In this document: one piece after another, positions 47,206 through 58,976 of the stretch
How positions within the stretch are numbered: the first letter of the stretch is position 1
How the letters are laid out: each line of letters opens with the position of its first letter
NCBI GenBank assembly: GCA_026120035.1
Contig: JALRME010000041.1
Span: 225,658 to 289,657 of the forward strand
DNA: 64,000 nt
Direction: 5' to 3'
DNA from: Coleophoma eucalyptorum
Lineage: Eukaryota > Ascomycota > Leotiomycetes > Helotiales > Dermateaceae
Notes under the pieces: model-generated
The model's input: the letters and a program-made list of their open reading frames with translations, nothing else
Told to the model about the DNA's origin: nothing
The model's database searches: none
Program-made: the position numbers and the translations under genes

Positions 47206-48383
47206 ACCCGAATATGGCGGTCGATGTAGCTCGTATCTGCATATTTTTTCCTTCGGCAGTATGGATCCAAATAATTCGTGTGCTGTTTGAAGGCCATTGT
47301 TTCATTGATGGATAGGCATTGATTGGGATGTAAATTAGAGCCTGGCGATGAAGGAGAGACATTTGGATTTGAATTGGTGGTTATATAGCTAGGTACCTAG
47401 CTAAATCACGAGATAATCATGTATTTGTGAATAGATATGCAGCTGCAAAAAGAATACTGAACCTCCTAGCTAAGCGTGCCCGAGGGATTGGGTTCGAGCT
47501 TCAATAACGATACAGTGTAGAATGAAAACTCTTCCATATTAAATATTAATGGTTGCTGTGGATTTATGGGCTACATGCAATACATACAAGTAACTCCACA
47601 AGGTACTATCATCATATATGAGGTCTGCCAATAAATTTCAGAAAAGCCCTGTGTAGGCTACCATGTCTCAAACAAGTTATATATAGTACATATATTCTAT
47701 CCATACACAAGTCGTAACTTCGCATCGTATAGTACGTGGGCAGCTGCAAAGAGGAATTCCAAAAGAGAGGGGGGGTTGTAACCTTCTGCTTCACCTCCAC
47801 CTGTTATTGGCTTGGTTATATATCAAGGTTTCAAATATGCAGCCTCCAATCCGGTTTCCATTTCGTAGGAACATTATGCAATCATAAACCTTAACTTCTA
47901 TGCTGCTTCTAGGAAGTCGAGGTAGATTTTTGCGTGAGATTGCTAGTGAGGATTCTATAAACTACATACTAGCACCTTATATATACGACATGCCTTAGAG
48001 ATCTCAACAAGGCCCACCACAGTTTATTAAAAAGGGTGTGCACAAACTTCCAACTTCTGCCTCCCTCCTCATTACATAACTAATGGCACAGTTCCAAACG
48101 AAATAAAGTTATTAAGTCACCGCGTTTGAATGGGTCGGTACACCCTATTTAACCAGGCAACACTATATTTTCGCCAAACCCGGGAATGCGACCATAATTC
48201 CAGAAGATCAAAGGGCGACTGCGGGGCTTTAATACGTTAAATTATGCATGTATGTACATGATTTCGAGTGGACGCCAGATAATGCAAGTGTCTCTAATCG
48301 CGATCGGAACAAACTCAAGCATCGATACCTACAGCCATAGCTCAAGTCTTCACATTCAACCATGTATATATACAAGCGCGGTA
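47206..48383. other. Intergenic
   Basis: No gene recognised. Confidence 0.4.
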
Positions 48384-48786
48384 ATGGCTAATTATCCTGA
48401 GCCCGAGGAGGAATTCGGTAATATTGATTTGAGTGGACGTCGAATAAAGAGGGAAGAGCACCCGCTTAGAGTTCTAGCTTTCGTGTTCTATTTCACTTTT
48501 TCATTACTAGTAGTCAACTTCCAAGAATTAAGGGTACTACTACCTAGGCTTTTGAAGTTTAACAATATATATAGAATTTGAAATGGAATTCACTTCAGGT
48601 CTTTAAATTCAACCTTCCACACATACAAACGGAGCCGTGGGTATCTTGAACCAGAAGACGATTTCAGTCACAATTATTAAAGTGAACACCAAACAAGGCA
48701 AGCAGATCACGACAGCTCGACTACCCACATAAGCAAACATGACCATGGATATCTTAAACCAGAAGATGACTTGTATATAGAAGATT
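48384..48786 (+). repeat. Imperfect repeats encoding a Y-x-x-PEDD-like motif
   Basis: Three plus-strand copies of a short peptide motif: NYPEPEEEF after the ATG at 48384, RGYLEPEDDF near 48636, HGYLKPEDDL near 48744. The last two belong to a 48-bp direct DNA repeat with a period of 108 bp, an exact multiple of three, and are in the same frame, separated by one TAA. Dibasic sites (IKREE, YKRSR) lie beside copies one and two. It could be the remnant or part of a small repeat-protein gene. No signal peptide, intron model or neighbour enzyme confirms this. Confidence 0.3.
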
Positions 48787-49252
48787 GAGTACACAGCTAT
48801 TCTGAAATATAGGTCTTAGTTGTCACTAAATTAGCCTTAAGAACATATTATGTGATTAAATTCACTCTTTACCCACCTAACCTAAAGGTGCTTCGGTGGC
48901 TTAAAGTGTTCTCACCTGCAGCAGATCGTCTAAGCAGGAGTCCACCGAGACGAAAAGCCACATATTCGCTGTTGAAAGAGCCTCGGCACCTTGCGGAGTA
49001 AGTAGATACGGCGATTTCGTTTATCAATTGCTTGTAAGTCACTCACCTATAATAAGTAGCTATTGACATTAGGTAAACTATACTTATACATATAGGTATA
49101 TACAAGTAATAAGGGAATTAGAAGTGTTCTTTTCGTCCAACAACAGAAGCAGTAGAGTGAAAATTACGTAGGTAATCTATAAATCCCATTATAATAAGAA
49201 TTATTCTAAATTTGTAACCTTAGCTCTAATCTAAAAAGCACCCCCTTCTTAT
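48787..49252. other. Intergenic
   Basis: AT-rich, no gene seen. Confidence 0.45.
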
Positions 49253-50866
49253 TTATTCTTTTCTGAAACATTTTTCAGCAACCCACTTACCAAATGATAC
49301 AAGCCTTGTATCTACTCCTCTCCAAAACAGATCAGCAACCCAAATACACAAGAATGTATTTACTAGTATAGCGATATAAAATCCACCTGAGGTATTGTGC
49401 CAACGAAAATAAATACGAGAGCCAACTGTTCCTAAGACATAATAATGGGTTACATACAAGGCGAAGGATATTTTCCCTATATACTGTGCAAAGTGTGTTC
49501 GGAATGGCCGTTGTAGAAGTGGTGCTGCTGATTCGGAAGACGGAGAGAGAGAAATTGCAGCTACCAACGCAGCAGCACCAACATCGACCCAAAACCTCTG
49601 TGGTGAACCATATGTAAGAGGTGTCCATACTGTCAGAATTTTGTACCCCGGTGTAGATTCTGCGTTTGAAGGAATAGCTATGACGTGGAGGCTTAATAGT
49701 GCTAGAGTAATACTAATAGTATGTAACCCGACAAAGAAGTATGCAGGATGGGATTTTTTGAAAGCTGCGTAGCTATCTTCTTTGAATAGGTCGTGTTGAA
49801 TAAATTGTAAATCGGCCAAGAGCATACCAAAAAGGAATAGCGATAATTCCCATTGTCGTATCCACGCTGTATACCAACAGGAGAAGATTATGAAACTGAC
49901 TCGAATTATATTACGTGTCTTTGCGAAGCAGATTAAAACCAGATAAATAACCATTGATCCCCGAAATTCCCTTGGGATAGTCCAAAGTTGGGGGCCATAT
50001 GGTGGAAAATAAATATGGTCTGGGTCGAAAGACGCTGTCGGATTACTCATAGTAACAAATGCCCACCACCAATCACTCAACTGTGCAAAAAAGGATCCTC
50101 TAGAGGCTGGACCAGTAACTGGAGCAAGGTTTATCCACAAATTTTGCCATGATATTAACATAGTAATAAATGTAGAAACCATAGTGGGGAGGAAGAGACG
50201 GAACCATCGACGGAACACGGAGGATACCAGAGATGCGAATAATGTAACAGAGTCTCCGCTTCGAATTTTCCGAATTGGGCTACAGCTAAGAGCATATCCC
50301 GATATAACGAAGAACAAAGCCACCATTCCGGAACCACTGACAAACATTCGAATAAATGATATTTGGAAAGGAGAGTAGTTCCCTGGGCTACTCGCGAAGC
50401 CTTGTCCTGAAGAGGGCCACCATGGGTACATGAAGTGACCTATATAGACTAACAAGGCGGCAAATCCTCGTAAACCATCGAGCCATGATGTTGAATGAAG
50501 CTTCCATTTATAGTCGTAAGAAGGTTGGCAGAAACTGGGGGCTAGCGATAGCACGGACAGAAGAAAGGTCTTCGTTTCGTATCTCGAAATCACTCGCAAA
50601 AGCTTCACGCGCGATTGTCGCAACCTCCCTCGCAGTCCGGATTCTTCGCATTCGAAGTTATAATTTTCTCGCTCGTGTGTCGGTAATTGTAATGAAGAGC
50701 AAGATCCCGCGTCATCATCCGAATCGTTCATAGCCGGAAGGAGCATAGCAAGCTCTACATCTTTTAAGTGTTTTGATGAAGAGTAGGATCCTGTATCGTC
50801 GTCCGAATAATCTGTAGCTGGAAGGAGCACAGCGAGCCCTGTGTCTTCTATGCGTGAAGCCATCAT
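49253..50866 (-). CDS. Acyltransferase-3 family membrane protein D
   Basis: A 537-residue intronless acyltransferase-3 paralogue. Landmarks are SWLDGLRGFAALLVYIGHF with Arg133 and presumed catalytic His144, VALFFVISGYALSCSP, FRRWFRLFLP, PQLWTIPREFRGS and YIGKISFALYVTHY, with about ten hydrophobic helices. The N-terminal 65 residues hold a direct duplication: LAVLLPATDYSDDDTGSYSS and LAMLLPAMNDSDDDAGSCSS with a 28-residue (84-bp) period. The acidic/Ser repeat would be cytosolic and may be a phosphorylation or sorting region; that is inference. The FRRWxRL and REFRGS variants place it nearer protein C than A or B. It is separated from the GT92-like gene by 3.8 kb of repeats and a pseudogene. 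Confidence 0.9.
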   Translation of the reverse strand: MMASRIEDTGLAVLLPATDYSDDDTGSYSSSKHLKDVELAMLLPAMNDSDDDAGSCSSLQLPTHERENYNFECEESGLRGRLRQSRVKLLRVISRYETKTFLLSVLSLAPSFCQPSYDYKWKLHSTSWLDGLRGFAALLVYIGHFMYPWWPSSGQGFASSPGNYSPFQISFIRMFVSGSGMVALFFVISGYALSCSPIRKIRSGDSVTLFASLVSSVFRRWFRLFLPTMVSTFITMLISWQNLWINLAPVTGPASRGSFFAQLSDWWWAFVTMSNPTASFDPDHIYFPPYGPQLWTIPREFRGSMVIYLVLICFAKTRNIIRVSFIIFSCWYTAWIRQWELSLFLFGMLLADLQFIQHDLFKEDSYAAFKKSHPAYFFVGLHTISITLALLSLHVIAIPSNAESTPGYKILTVWTPLTYGSPQRFWVDVGAAALVAAISLSPSSESAAPLLQRPFRTHFAQYIGKISFALYVTHYYVLGTVGSRIYFRWHNTSGGFYIAILVNTFLCIWVADLFWRGVDTRLVSFGKWVAEKCFRKE

Positions 50867-51895
50867 AGAGCAGAGGTACTACAAAGAACAGGGTACGTTT
50901 CGCTAAACTGAGTAGACCGTAGCAATGAGTGGAGAGGATGTAAATGAGAAGTATTTCAGGGCCCTGTAACATAAAGGATATTTTTATTGATAAGTATCTA
51001 GGACTCTAGGACGCCTTGCTTGAGAGGAATGTAGTGACAGGGCAATTGTAGCAGCAAGGGAATGTGGCAACACGGGAATGTGGCGCGAAAAGGGTGTCAA
51101 AGTTTGATTTCTTCACAGGATTGTATTTTGTATTTCGTAGCCTAAGGTAGCCATAGAATCCGTTAGATAAGCCTCAGTTACACCGCAACCGGGAGTTTTT
51201 TTTTACATACAAAAGATTTCGGTGCGTTGTTTGGCAAAGAGACTCGGCCACTGTAACCAGGTTCTAGAGTTACGTTAGAGTTAACATTCCCTAGCTTTGG
51301 AGTCATTTAGTCCTACCCCTTATAGGTGGGCGGTTTTCTAGTAGAATATTACTTCCCACGGGGTGGCCCCTTGATGTAAGGTTATTGTTACAACCAGATC
51401 CTATTGTTGATGATCACCTGACGAAGGCTTTCATGAAGAACCTGCGGAACCTGTGAAGATACAGTATACTGAAAGCTTACCACAGGGTTCTAAAGCTGGA
51501 CAAAGTGGTCAAGGTAGTTCTGTCAATCCTTCGAGGCACCAAACGATACAACAAAAGCACAGGTAAAAGTGAGGAGTCTCAAATGAATAATTCCTATCAG
51601 AACACACCCTATGCCCGTAGCAACCCTCCTACAATGAAATACGATGACCTACTACAAGCGTCCAATCCCAATTTCGATCGCCCGGTTTTGTAGTAGGTCC
51701 ACTTTCAGGATCTCCCGGTCGCATCACAACCCTAACGAGTTGTTAGGACAAGAAGCAGCGAACGTATGTTCCCTTGCTATCGGATCGGAATACCCTGCGT
51801 TCGTTGAGTTATCGAATAACGCAGAGGTCGAGAATCGAGGAGTTGGGATGCTTGCAGTCCTCGCTTAGCTTAGCGTAGCCTGGCTTATACCTACC
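50867..51895. other. Intergenic with an unassigned ORF
   Basis: The plus strand of about 51417-51570 reads SPDEGFHEEPAEPVKIQYTE then a Gln/Ser-rich segment, and 51600-51693 continues NTPYARSNPPTMKYDDLLQA after a possible GTAAAA..CAG intron. It may be a fragment of a low-complexity protein; I do not recognise it. Confidence 0.35.
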
Positions 51896-52482
51896 CCCGG
51901 GATAAGAAAAAACAGGCGGATTTGGGGCACGGTCCCACCCCACCCAAAACACCACCAAATTTACTAGTAATACATTTCAATTTGACCCCTAACTCAACCC
52001 AATACATTGTCATTTAATATATAGCCTTCTGGCAGTTATGGAGTACTTTTGTATAGCTACAATGGTTATTTTGGATTGTTTTTTGATCTGTTTCTTTAAA
52101 AAAAAATCTAAGAGGGCCTAGTGAATGCCTTTGCTTCCGTACTTCCCCTTGGATCCGAGCCTTTATCAAGTTAAAATTATGAAGTATTTGTTCGGGCTTG
52201 TTTAGAAGCAAGTATACGACATTAGGCTCGTTCTAGAACACATATAACGCTTCGTATTACAGAGATCTTAGGCTGCTGGGCAAAAGCTTTAGCTTAAAAG
52301 ACTCCGTGTATCTGAGGGGCTTGTATTTGGGTCTCTGAAAAGAGGGTATTCGGAGGTATAAAATGGCGTGCCCGAGACCTACGGGTTCGTTCTGGTGGCA
52401 TCGTTGTTTGTGTTGGGGGGGGGGAAGATTTAGTGGTGTTTAGGGACCGTGCCCCAAATCCGCCTGTTTTTTCTTACCCGGA
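51896..52482. mobile_element. MITE-like element with about 35-bp terminal inverted repeats
   Basis: The left end TAAGAAAAAACAGGCGG continuing into ATTTGGGGCACGGTCCC (51903-51936) is matched on the opposite strand by 52443-52476 with no mismatch over 34 bp. The similarity continues outward into CCGGG on both sides with one indel. The element is about 587 bp and has no transposase. The near-perfect ends show that it inserted recently or escaped decay. Target duplication is unclear because the flanks are themselves C/G-symmetrical. Confidence 0.8.
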
Positions 52483-53286
52483 GAGCCTAAAGTTTTTGAT
52501 GTTTTAGTAGGGTTACATACTACAAAAAATTAAAAACGGTTACTGTACAGTACTTATTCTGGTCTTGATACTAAGTGAATAGAGGAGATTAATAATAATA
52601 CACCTAAGTACATAGGTACCTAACGTAAGTACATAGGCAGCTTGGATGAACCAATCTAACTTTCTGAGACACCTTGAATTGCACACTCTTCAATATTTTA
52701 GCGTAGCATACAAGATACTACAGTACATTACCTGACTATAACGATAGTATCTTTTTCTCGTCTCTTGACTCCGAGTTTGTCAGCTATAAGTCTATACTAT
52801 CAAGACAAGAGTCTTTAGGTGTCCCTCCAAGCGTTATGCTATAAAGGAAACCGGCCATATTCACTTTTTGAGTATGTAGTCGAAACTAGGTACAGTGTAG
52901 TATATACGGCCATAGCCTAAGCTGAACCACCTGAAATATAAGCAAATGCTCTAGGTATCTTATATATACAATAGTTGGACTTGAAATGTAAGTGGGAATA
53001 GGTACTTTATATTTGGCATTTAAAGTACTATAGGATAAGTATCAATATAAGGTATACATAGGTAGTAGTACTTTATCTATATTTAAGTTTAAGGTTAAGC
53101 TTAATTATTAAATTTTAATTTAAACCCCTTTCTATCTTTATATACATATATATCAATGCTATTAAAAAATAACTTGATTTGTAGAAAATTTATGAAAAAC
53201 AACTTAACATATAGAAAGGCCTCTACTAATTATATAATACAACTAAGTAGTATATAATACTTCATGTATTTATTGTATTTAAAGCT
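52483..53286. other. AT-rich spacer
   Basis: No ORF of note. It shows the start of the strongly AT-rich block that runs to about 58.3 kb. Confidence 0.45.
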
Positions 53287-53780
53287 ACATTACTGCTACT
53301 TTATACATAGCTTAAGCCAAATTTAAGCATAGATTAAACTCGGCTTCAACCAAGTTCAATCTATAACTCAGCTTTGAGTCAAGCCGAGCTCGTTCTCCGA
53401 CCGAGGTGGCCTATCCCAAGGGCCCGGCTTGAAGCCGGCTTAGATCGGATTCAAACCTAGATCAAATCCGACTTAAAATTAATTAATAGTTTATCATGAT
53501 AAAGTTATAAACTATTAATTAATTATAACTTAAAAAGTAGTTATCTATTATACAAGCCGCTTCTGATATATTGTTTTCTCCTAATCGCCTAGATAGATGG
53601 TTATTTAATTAATAATGTAGCGTTGTTATATAAAAAGATGAAGACATTTTGAAATTAAGATTGTTATTTAACTCTAAATTAAAGGTTAAATTTAGTATAT
53701 AATTGATTAGTAGGTATACCTTAAGCTAGTTCTAAGCCTTAGATCAATTAGTAAGCCCTAAGTTAGTTAACAAGCTTTAG
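53287..53780 (+). repeat. Degenerate direct repeat, copy A
   Basis: Matches 56077-56570 over about 500 bp, with shared blocks such as GCCGAGCTCG, CTCCGACCGAGGT, CTAGATCAAATCCGACTTA, AAGCCGCTTCT, AATCGCCTAGA and AGTAAGCCCTAAGTTA. Differences are mostly C/T and G/A transitions, as in RIP-affected copies. Could be one LTR of a decayed retroelement. Confidence 0.65.
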
Positions 53781-54175
53781 CTTAAGACAAAAAGCAAGCT
53801 ACTATATAACTAGAGCCTAAATCAAGCCTGACTGAAACCTAACTAGAAACTATATAGCATAAGAAACTCCAACTACCGCGTTAATCTAGTCTTAGGCTAG
53901 GTTAGATTCTGTTTTAACTCGACGTAAAGCTAGCTTAGATTATACTTAGAGGCCCTTTATAAATAATTTAAGTCTAGCTCTAGATATTTTATACTAGGCC
54001 TAACTCTATCTTTATAGTTAATTTGAGCTCGATTCAATCTTAGTTTAAGCTGTATTCGCTCCTATATTTCTTGAAGATTACTAAGGAAACTATAAATACT
54101 ATAATTTAAGACGAACTAGGTCCTGTATCTAAATGCTGGATTGAAAACTCTATATCAGCAAAAAATTCGTCAGCT

Positions 54176-54437
54176 AAGGTTTGGTTGTTTTATGACCGGA
54201 TAAATTTTCTAATCATTTCTAGCGCGGAACCAGCCGAGTTTGATCCAAAAACTGATTTTCAGCTCGGAAACAGCTGGCTTTAGCTTAAAGAAAGTTAAAA
54301 ACAGCTGGAAGTTAAGTAGCTTTTGGATCAAATTTATAAGTATATTTTTATATACTAATAAGAGTTGATTAGAAATTTTAGTAGTTTTTTCTACTCGGTA
54401 AAGCTTTATTTTCTCAAATTTCAACAACCAAAAAGAT
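54176..54437. mobile_element. Possible hairpin-type MITE
   Basis: Outer ends GTTTGGTTGTT and AACAACCAAAAA, middle ATTTTCTAATCA against TGATTAGAAAT, and inner TTTGATCCAAAA against TTTTGGATCAAA pair as nested inverted repeats around 54.3 kb. Similarity is imperfect, so this may be a decayed element or chance in AT-rich DNA. Confidence 0.4.
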
Positions 54438-55090
54438 TTTATTTACATAGTCGATTTAGAGAATTTCTACATAGGCACGTTAATCGACTTAGATTCAAAT
54501 GCTTATGATTTCTTTTGGTGATATAGCTTCTTATATAGTAACAGTATATAAAAAGTAGTACTTTTTTTTAAGTCACCTTATAAAAAGATATATAAGAAAG
54601 CTTCTTAAAGAGGTACTATTGACTTAATAACTACTATTTTATTATAATTTCTTATTTTGTAAAGAGATACGGTACTTATTTTATTAAATTTGAATTAGGT
54701 TCAAATATTATCTAAGTCGGCTTTAAGTCTAAAACCGGCACTCGGTTCACTTACCGTCTAACGGTATTAAGTCCGACTTAACCCTAGATAAAATCGCCTA
54801 GAATTTTAGCTTGCATCCGCTTTAGATCCGATTTATATCTATATAGGTAGAGCAAGTAGGTATATAGTATAAGAGTCGACTTTGATTGAAGCTGTTATCC
54901 TATAGGAGTTACTTAATTTCGTTCGAGAGGGATATCGTATCTGAATTTTAAGGATAATCATAGTAGGTATAAAGGACAGTACTGTATAGTCATAGTATGT
55001 TTTTTAAATAAGCTAAGGAGGGAATGGTTTTTTCGCTACAAAAATCGGTAATATTCGCTGTCCCCAACTAGTCTTAAGGTAGAGGTATCT

Positions 55091-55972
55091 AGGCTGCGCA
55101 CCAAAACCAGAAAAACCAGACCACCCATAAAACCAGACCAGACCAGTGGGTGGTTTTTCAAAATTTCCAACCCAGAAACCAGACCACTGGTTAACCATTG
55201 GGACGAAAAACCAGTGGGTTTTGGCCTAAAACCAGTGGTTCAGGTAGAACCCACTGGTTTCTTAACCAGCCTATATAACCATTACGTAACTTTATACTAT
55301 AGAGGGGGAGAGGTCCCTAAAAAGAGAAAGTGGTTTGGGTTCTTTGCTTGCTTTTAACTCTAGGATCTAACTTTCTATTTCAACTTTAGAATCTAACTCT
55401 TGATTTTTCGACTTTGGATATTAATTTTGGATTTCGACTTTGAATTTCGACTTTAGATTCTATCTTTAGATTTTTAATATACTTGGTTTATCTTTTTAGA
55501 CTTAGTGTTATAATCTTAAAACATACTAAATAAGCGAATACATAGATACTAGAGACTAAGGAACCTTATATAAGCGATCAAGTCGGAAGCAACTAAGAGG
55601 GGCCGTTTAAATTTAAATTCAAAATCAAGAGCTAAGATCGAAAGTTAGAATCGAGAGTTAGAATTAAGAGTCAAAATCCAAGAGAAGAAATCTAAGAGAA
55701 GAAATCTAAAGTCAAAATCAAGAGTTAAAATCTAAGAGAAGAAATCTAAAGTCAAAATTAAGAGTTAGAGTCTAAAGTTGAAATTAATACTCAAAATCTA
55801 AGAGATACCTCCCCCCCTTTTAATACCCCTATATACTAGGCAAAACCCCTATATTAAGCGAAAAACCAGTGGGTGGTTTTTCAGATTTTCAAAAAACCAG
55901 CCCATATGGATAGAAACCAGTGGGTGGTTTACAAATTCACAAACCAGCCCATTGGTACCCAGTGCGCAGCCT
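55091..55972. mobile_element. Foldback/MULE-like non-autonomous element with 10-bp target duplication
   Basis: Ends are AGGCTGCGCAC and its inverse GTGCGCAGCCT. Just outside are AGAGGTATCT (55081-55090) and AGAAGTATCT (55973-55982), a 10-bp duplication with one G-to-A change. Next to each end are several copies of ACCAGTGGGTGGTTT / AACCACTGG-type repeats. The middle is two arms of degenerate 12-14-bp tandem units (about TTTCGACTTTAGAT on the left and its complement AATCTAAAGTCAAAA on the right), so the whole 882 bp can fold back. A 9-11-bp duplication is typical of Mutator-like elements. No transposase is present. Confidence 0.75.
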
Positions 55973-56076
55973 AGAAGTATCTAGAAGCAGGTCCGACCAT
56001 TTAATACTTACTATAATCTAAATCTAAATCTAGGTAATCTTCGAGGCAGTAGAAACAAGGCTTTATACAGTTAGAT

Positions 56077-56570
56077 ATATTACTACCACTCTATATATAG
56101 GTTAAACTGGGCTTAAGTATAGATTAAGCTCGGCTTCAACCTAGTTCAATCTATAGTTAAACTTCGATTTAAGCCGAGCTTGATCTCCGACCGAGGTATC
56201 CTGAAGACCAATTTGAAGCCAACTTAGATCGTATTTGAACCTAGATCAAATCCGACTTATATTGAATCATATGATCTATATATAAAACATTAATTACTTA
56301 TAAGTTATATAATGATTGTCTACTATATAAGCCGCTTCTTATATATTGCTTTTTCTTAATCGCCTAGAAAAATAGTTATTTATTTATTAATGTTGGTATA
56401 CAAAAAGATAGATACAGTAGGTTTTAAAATTAAAGTTAATATTTAACTCTAAATTTGACGTTAAATTTAGCCTAGGATTTATTAGTATAGGTAGTAACCA
56501 CCTTAGTCTAATTATAAGCTTTAGATTCATTAGTAACCTCTAAGTTAGTTAGTAAGCCCTAAGTTACAGT
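56077..56570 (+). repeat. Degenerate direct repeat, copy B
   Basis: Second copy of the repeat at 53287-53780, same orientation, about 2.78 kb downstream. A third, partial and inverted piece of the same sequence family lies around 54700-54790, so a simple LTR interpretation is not certain. Confidence 0.65.
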
Positions 56571-58976
56571 AGATACCGAATCAAGCTATATAATAGATGG
56601 CAGTAATGTACGATCCTGCTTCTAGACTGTAAAATATGTACTTATTTATCAAGTTTGAGACAGAGTCCGCATGGCCTTCATACAGTACTTTATCGTGTCG
56701 TGGGCTTCGGTAAGGTATATGCTTAAAGCGTTTACTTAGATACAAAACTCTAGCTTAAAAAAATGTATTCAAGATGTATGCTATGGTTTCCAAGAAGTCT
56801 TAGGTTTCGTACTAAGAACACAAAAAAGATAAGAAGAAACAGAAGAAAGAACCCAATTTCTATGCCATATCCCCTTTATATGCTCCTGGGTCCGAAGCCC
56901 CTCCGACTCAGGTCATAGTCGCTTATGCTGGTCAAATAGTCACGTGATATGGGTGCTGGATAATCCCAATTACGACATCTAGAGGTAGGTCATGTTCTTA
57001 CAAAGCCTACAGGTAGCTTGAGCCTTGAAAGTGACCAAGTTAAGCCGAAGCTTTTACAAAGCTTGATCCCGAAAAATGTTGTGGGCCCTACTACGGCCTT
57101 AGGGATTGAATCTAACTTACGACTATATAATTTATACAATCAAACTACTAGTAAGTATTTACCTACAATACTTACTGGTATACACAAGCAATACTAAAGT
57201 ACCTACCTATCTTATGTAATCTACTCGATTGGGAAATACGTTATTATTTTTCAGTATTGGTCTTTATTATTAATTGGTAATACCTATTATATAGGCCTAG
57301 AGTACCCTTTAAATGTGATCTAAGTCTACTATTGTGCTTTGTTTTTATAGTTTGTTTTACTAGTGAACTTAAGCTTGGACTTAAAAATGGTCCTACGATA
57401 TTCTATGTGTAAGTCTTTTCTTTGATTTCAGTTTATTTACTTCTAGTTCTTTTTATTGATCAGCTGTTTCCTTTTCAACACCAGAAATTTCCTCATTATT
57501 AACCCCAAATAATCGCAATGCCACTCCCTGGGCTGTTTCAATTTCCTTTCTAAGCTTTCTTTATCTGAGTACAACAATTATCTCATGCTAAAATATTGCA
57601 CAGCTCACATCACTCCGTCTCTTGCTACTGGACGAGAACGACTTTGAGTGTGTGAATCAGCTCATTCCTGATGTCTTTGAGCTGAAAATAATATTATCAT
57701 GCTCTTCGCTTATATTAGGCAGATAGAAATGTTTTAGTGTTGTGGCTGGATATAAAGAAGCCTCCTGTATTTGCAATGCAATTCGACTCGCGACAACTGT
57801 AATACAATACTTTTGATAGACTCAATACAGTTATATACCAACGATGATCGGAAAGCCGCCGTTACTTATTATATTGCATGGAGTTTTCTAACATCACACA
57901 GCAGAGCAGATCGAGCTATAAATAATCTGGGATAAAAACTAGAGGTTATCCTATATCTCTGTGGTAAGAATACATATATTACAGTTTCATGATAAGATTT
58001 GAATGTTTACAGCCATGGAACGAACTTCCAACAGTAAATTTTACTGACTTACAAAGATCTAATCAGGAATCAAGCAGAATTCTCTCATACTATATATCTA
58101 GTTAAGTAAGTAAGTAAGTACCTATCTACCTATAAATATATATATATGGATACATAATGGTGTAAGTACCTACTTATGTAGCTAGCAACTGTAGCAGAGT
58201 AGACTTCGTGAATTTAATGTATAGACTATATATGTTCCTCCTTTGAAGTAGAATATTTTTTAATTGATGCCATTTCTCATTGTAGCGCCTTTTGCCATGG
58301 GCAAAATTGACGTTGCAATTCGAGTGATTTTCTTGTTTCGCAGTTCACTTTAGAAGGCGTGACCAATAATATTTTAGTTAATACATAGTTAGAACTTGTG
58401 GCCAATTATTTCGAGAAACAACACAATATCTAAATCACTAACCGGGGTAGAAACGATGTCTCCATAATCAATGTAAAAATTGTTACTCTATATGCTTCAC
58501 TAGAGAGGACCACGAGTCATCACATCCAAAATGGAGACAAGAATGAAACCTTTGGCATCTTCTTGATAGTATCATTCTAGATATTTAAGTAGACCAATCC
58601 ATAGATTCAAATTAAATTTGATAATAGTACCAATAATGTATACGTTTAAAAAAATTCTTCTTGCCTATACATAGTTTTGAAGAGACTTGAAACTTTTGCT
58701 TCAGGGTACTTGGACCAATAACTTTGACTCCTTAGCAAAGAAGCTTGGTATTCAAAGGGGCTGGTGTGCTCGAAATGAATAGTAGCAGCAATCCTGTTGG
58801 GTTGAATTTTTAATTCCAAAAATCTACACCACCTTGTTGTTTGGTGTTCGTGTCGCTAGCCCTTTATGCTGATTATCTGGATATCCACGAGAAAGGTGTG
58901 ATTTGCAACTGTTCCAGTTGTCGAAGACAGCAACAATTGCTTCATGGACTTGGCAGTATTACCGACCAGGCGGCCA
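56571..58976. other. AT-rich intergenic
   Basis: No recognised gene. A (TAAG) microsatellite of about four units lies at 58103-58119. Confidence 0.45.

Noticed and set aside
47485..47510. Second T-loop-like string GGTTCGAGC
   Set aside because: The surrounding sequence does not fold as a tRNA cloverleaf.
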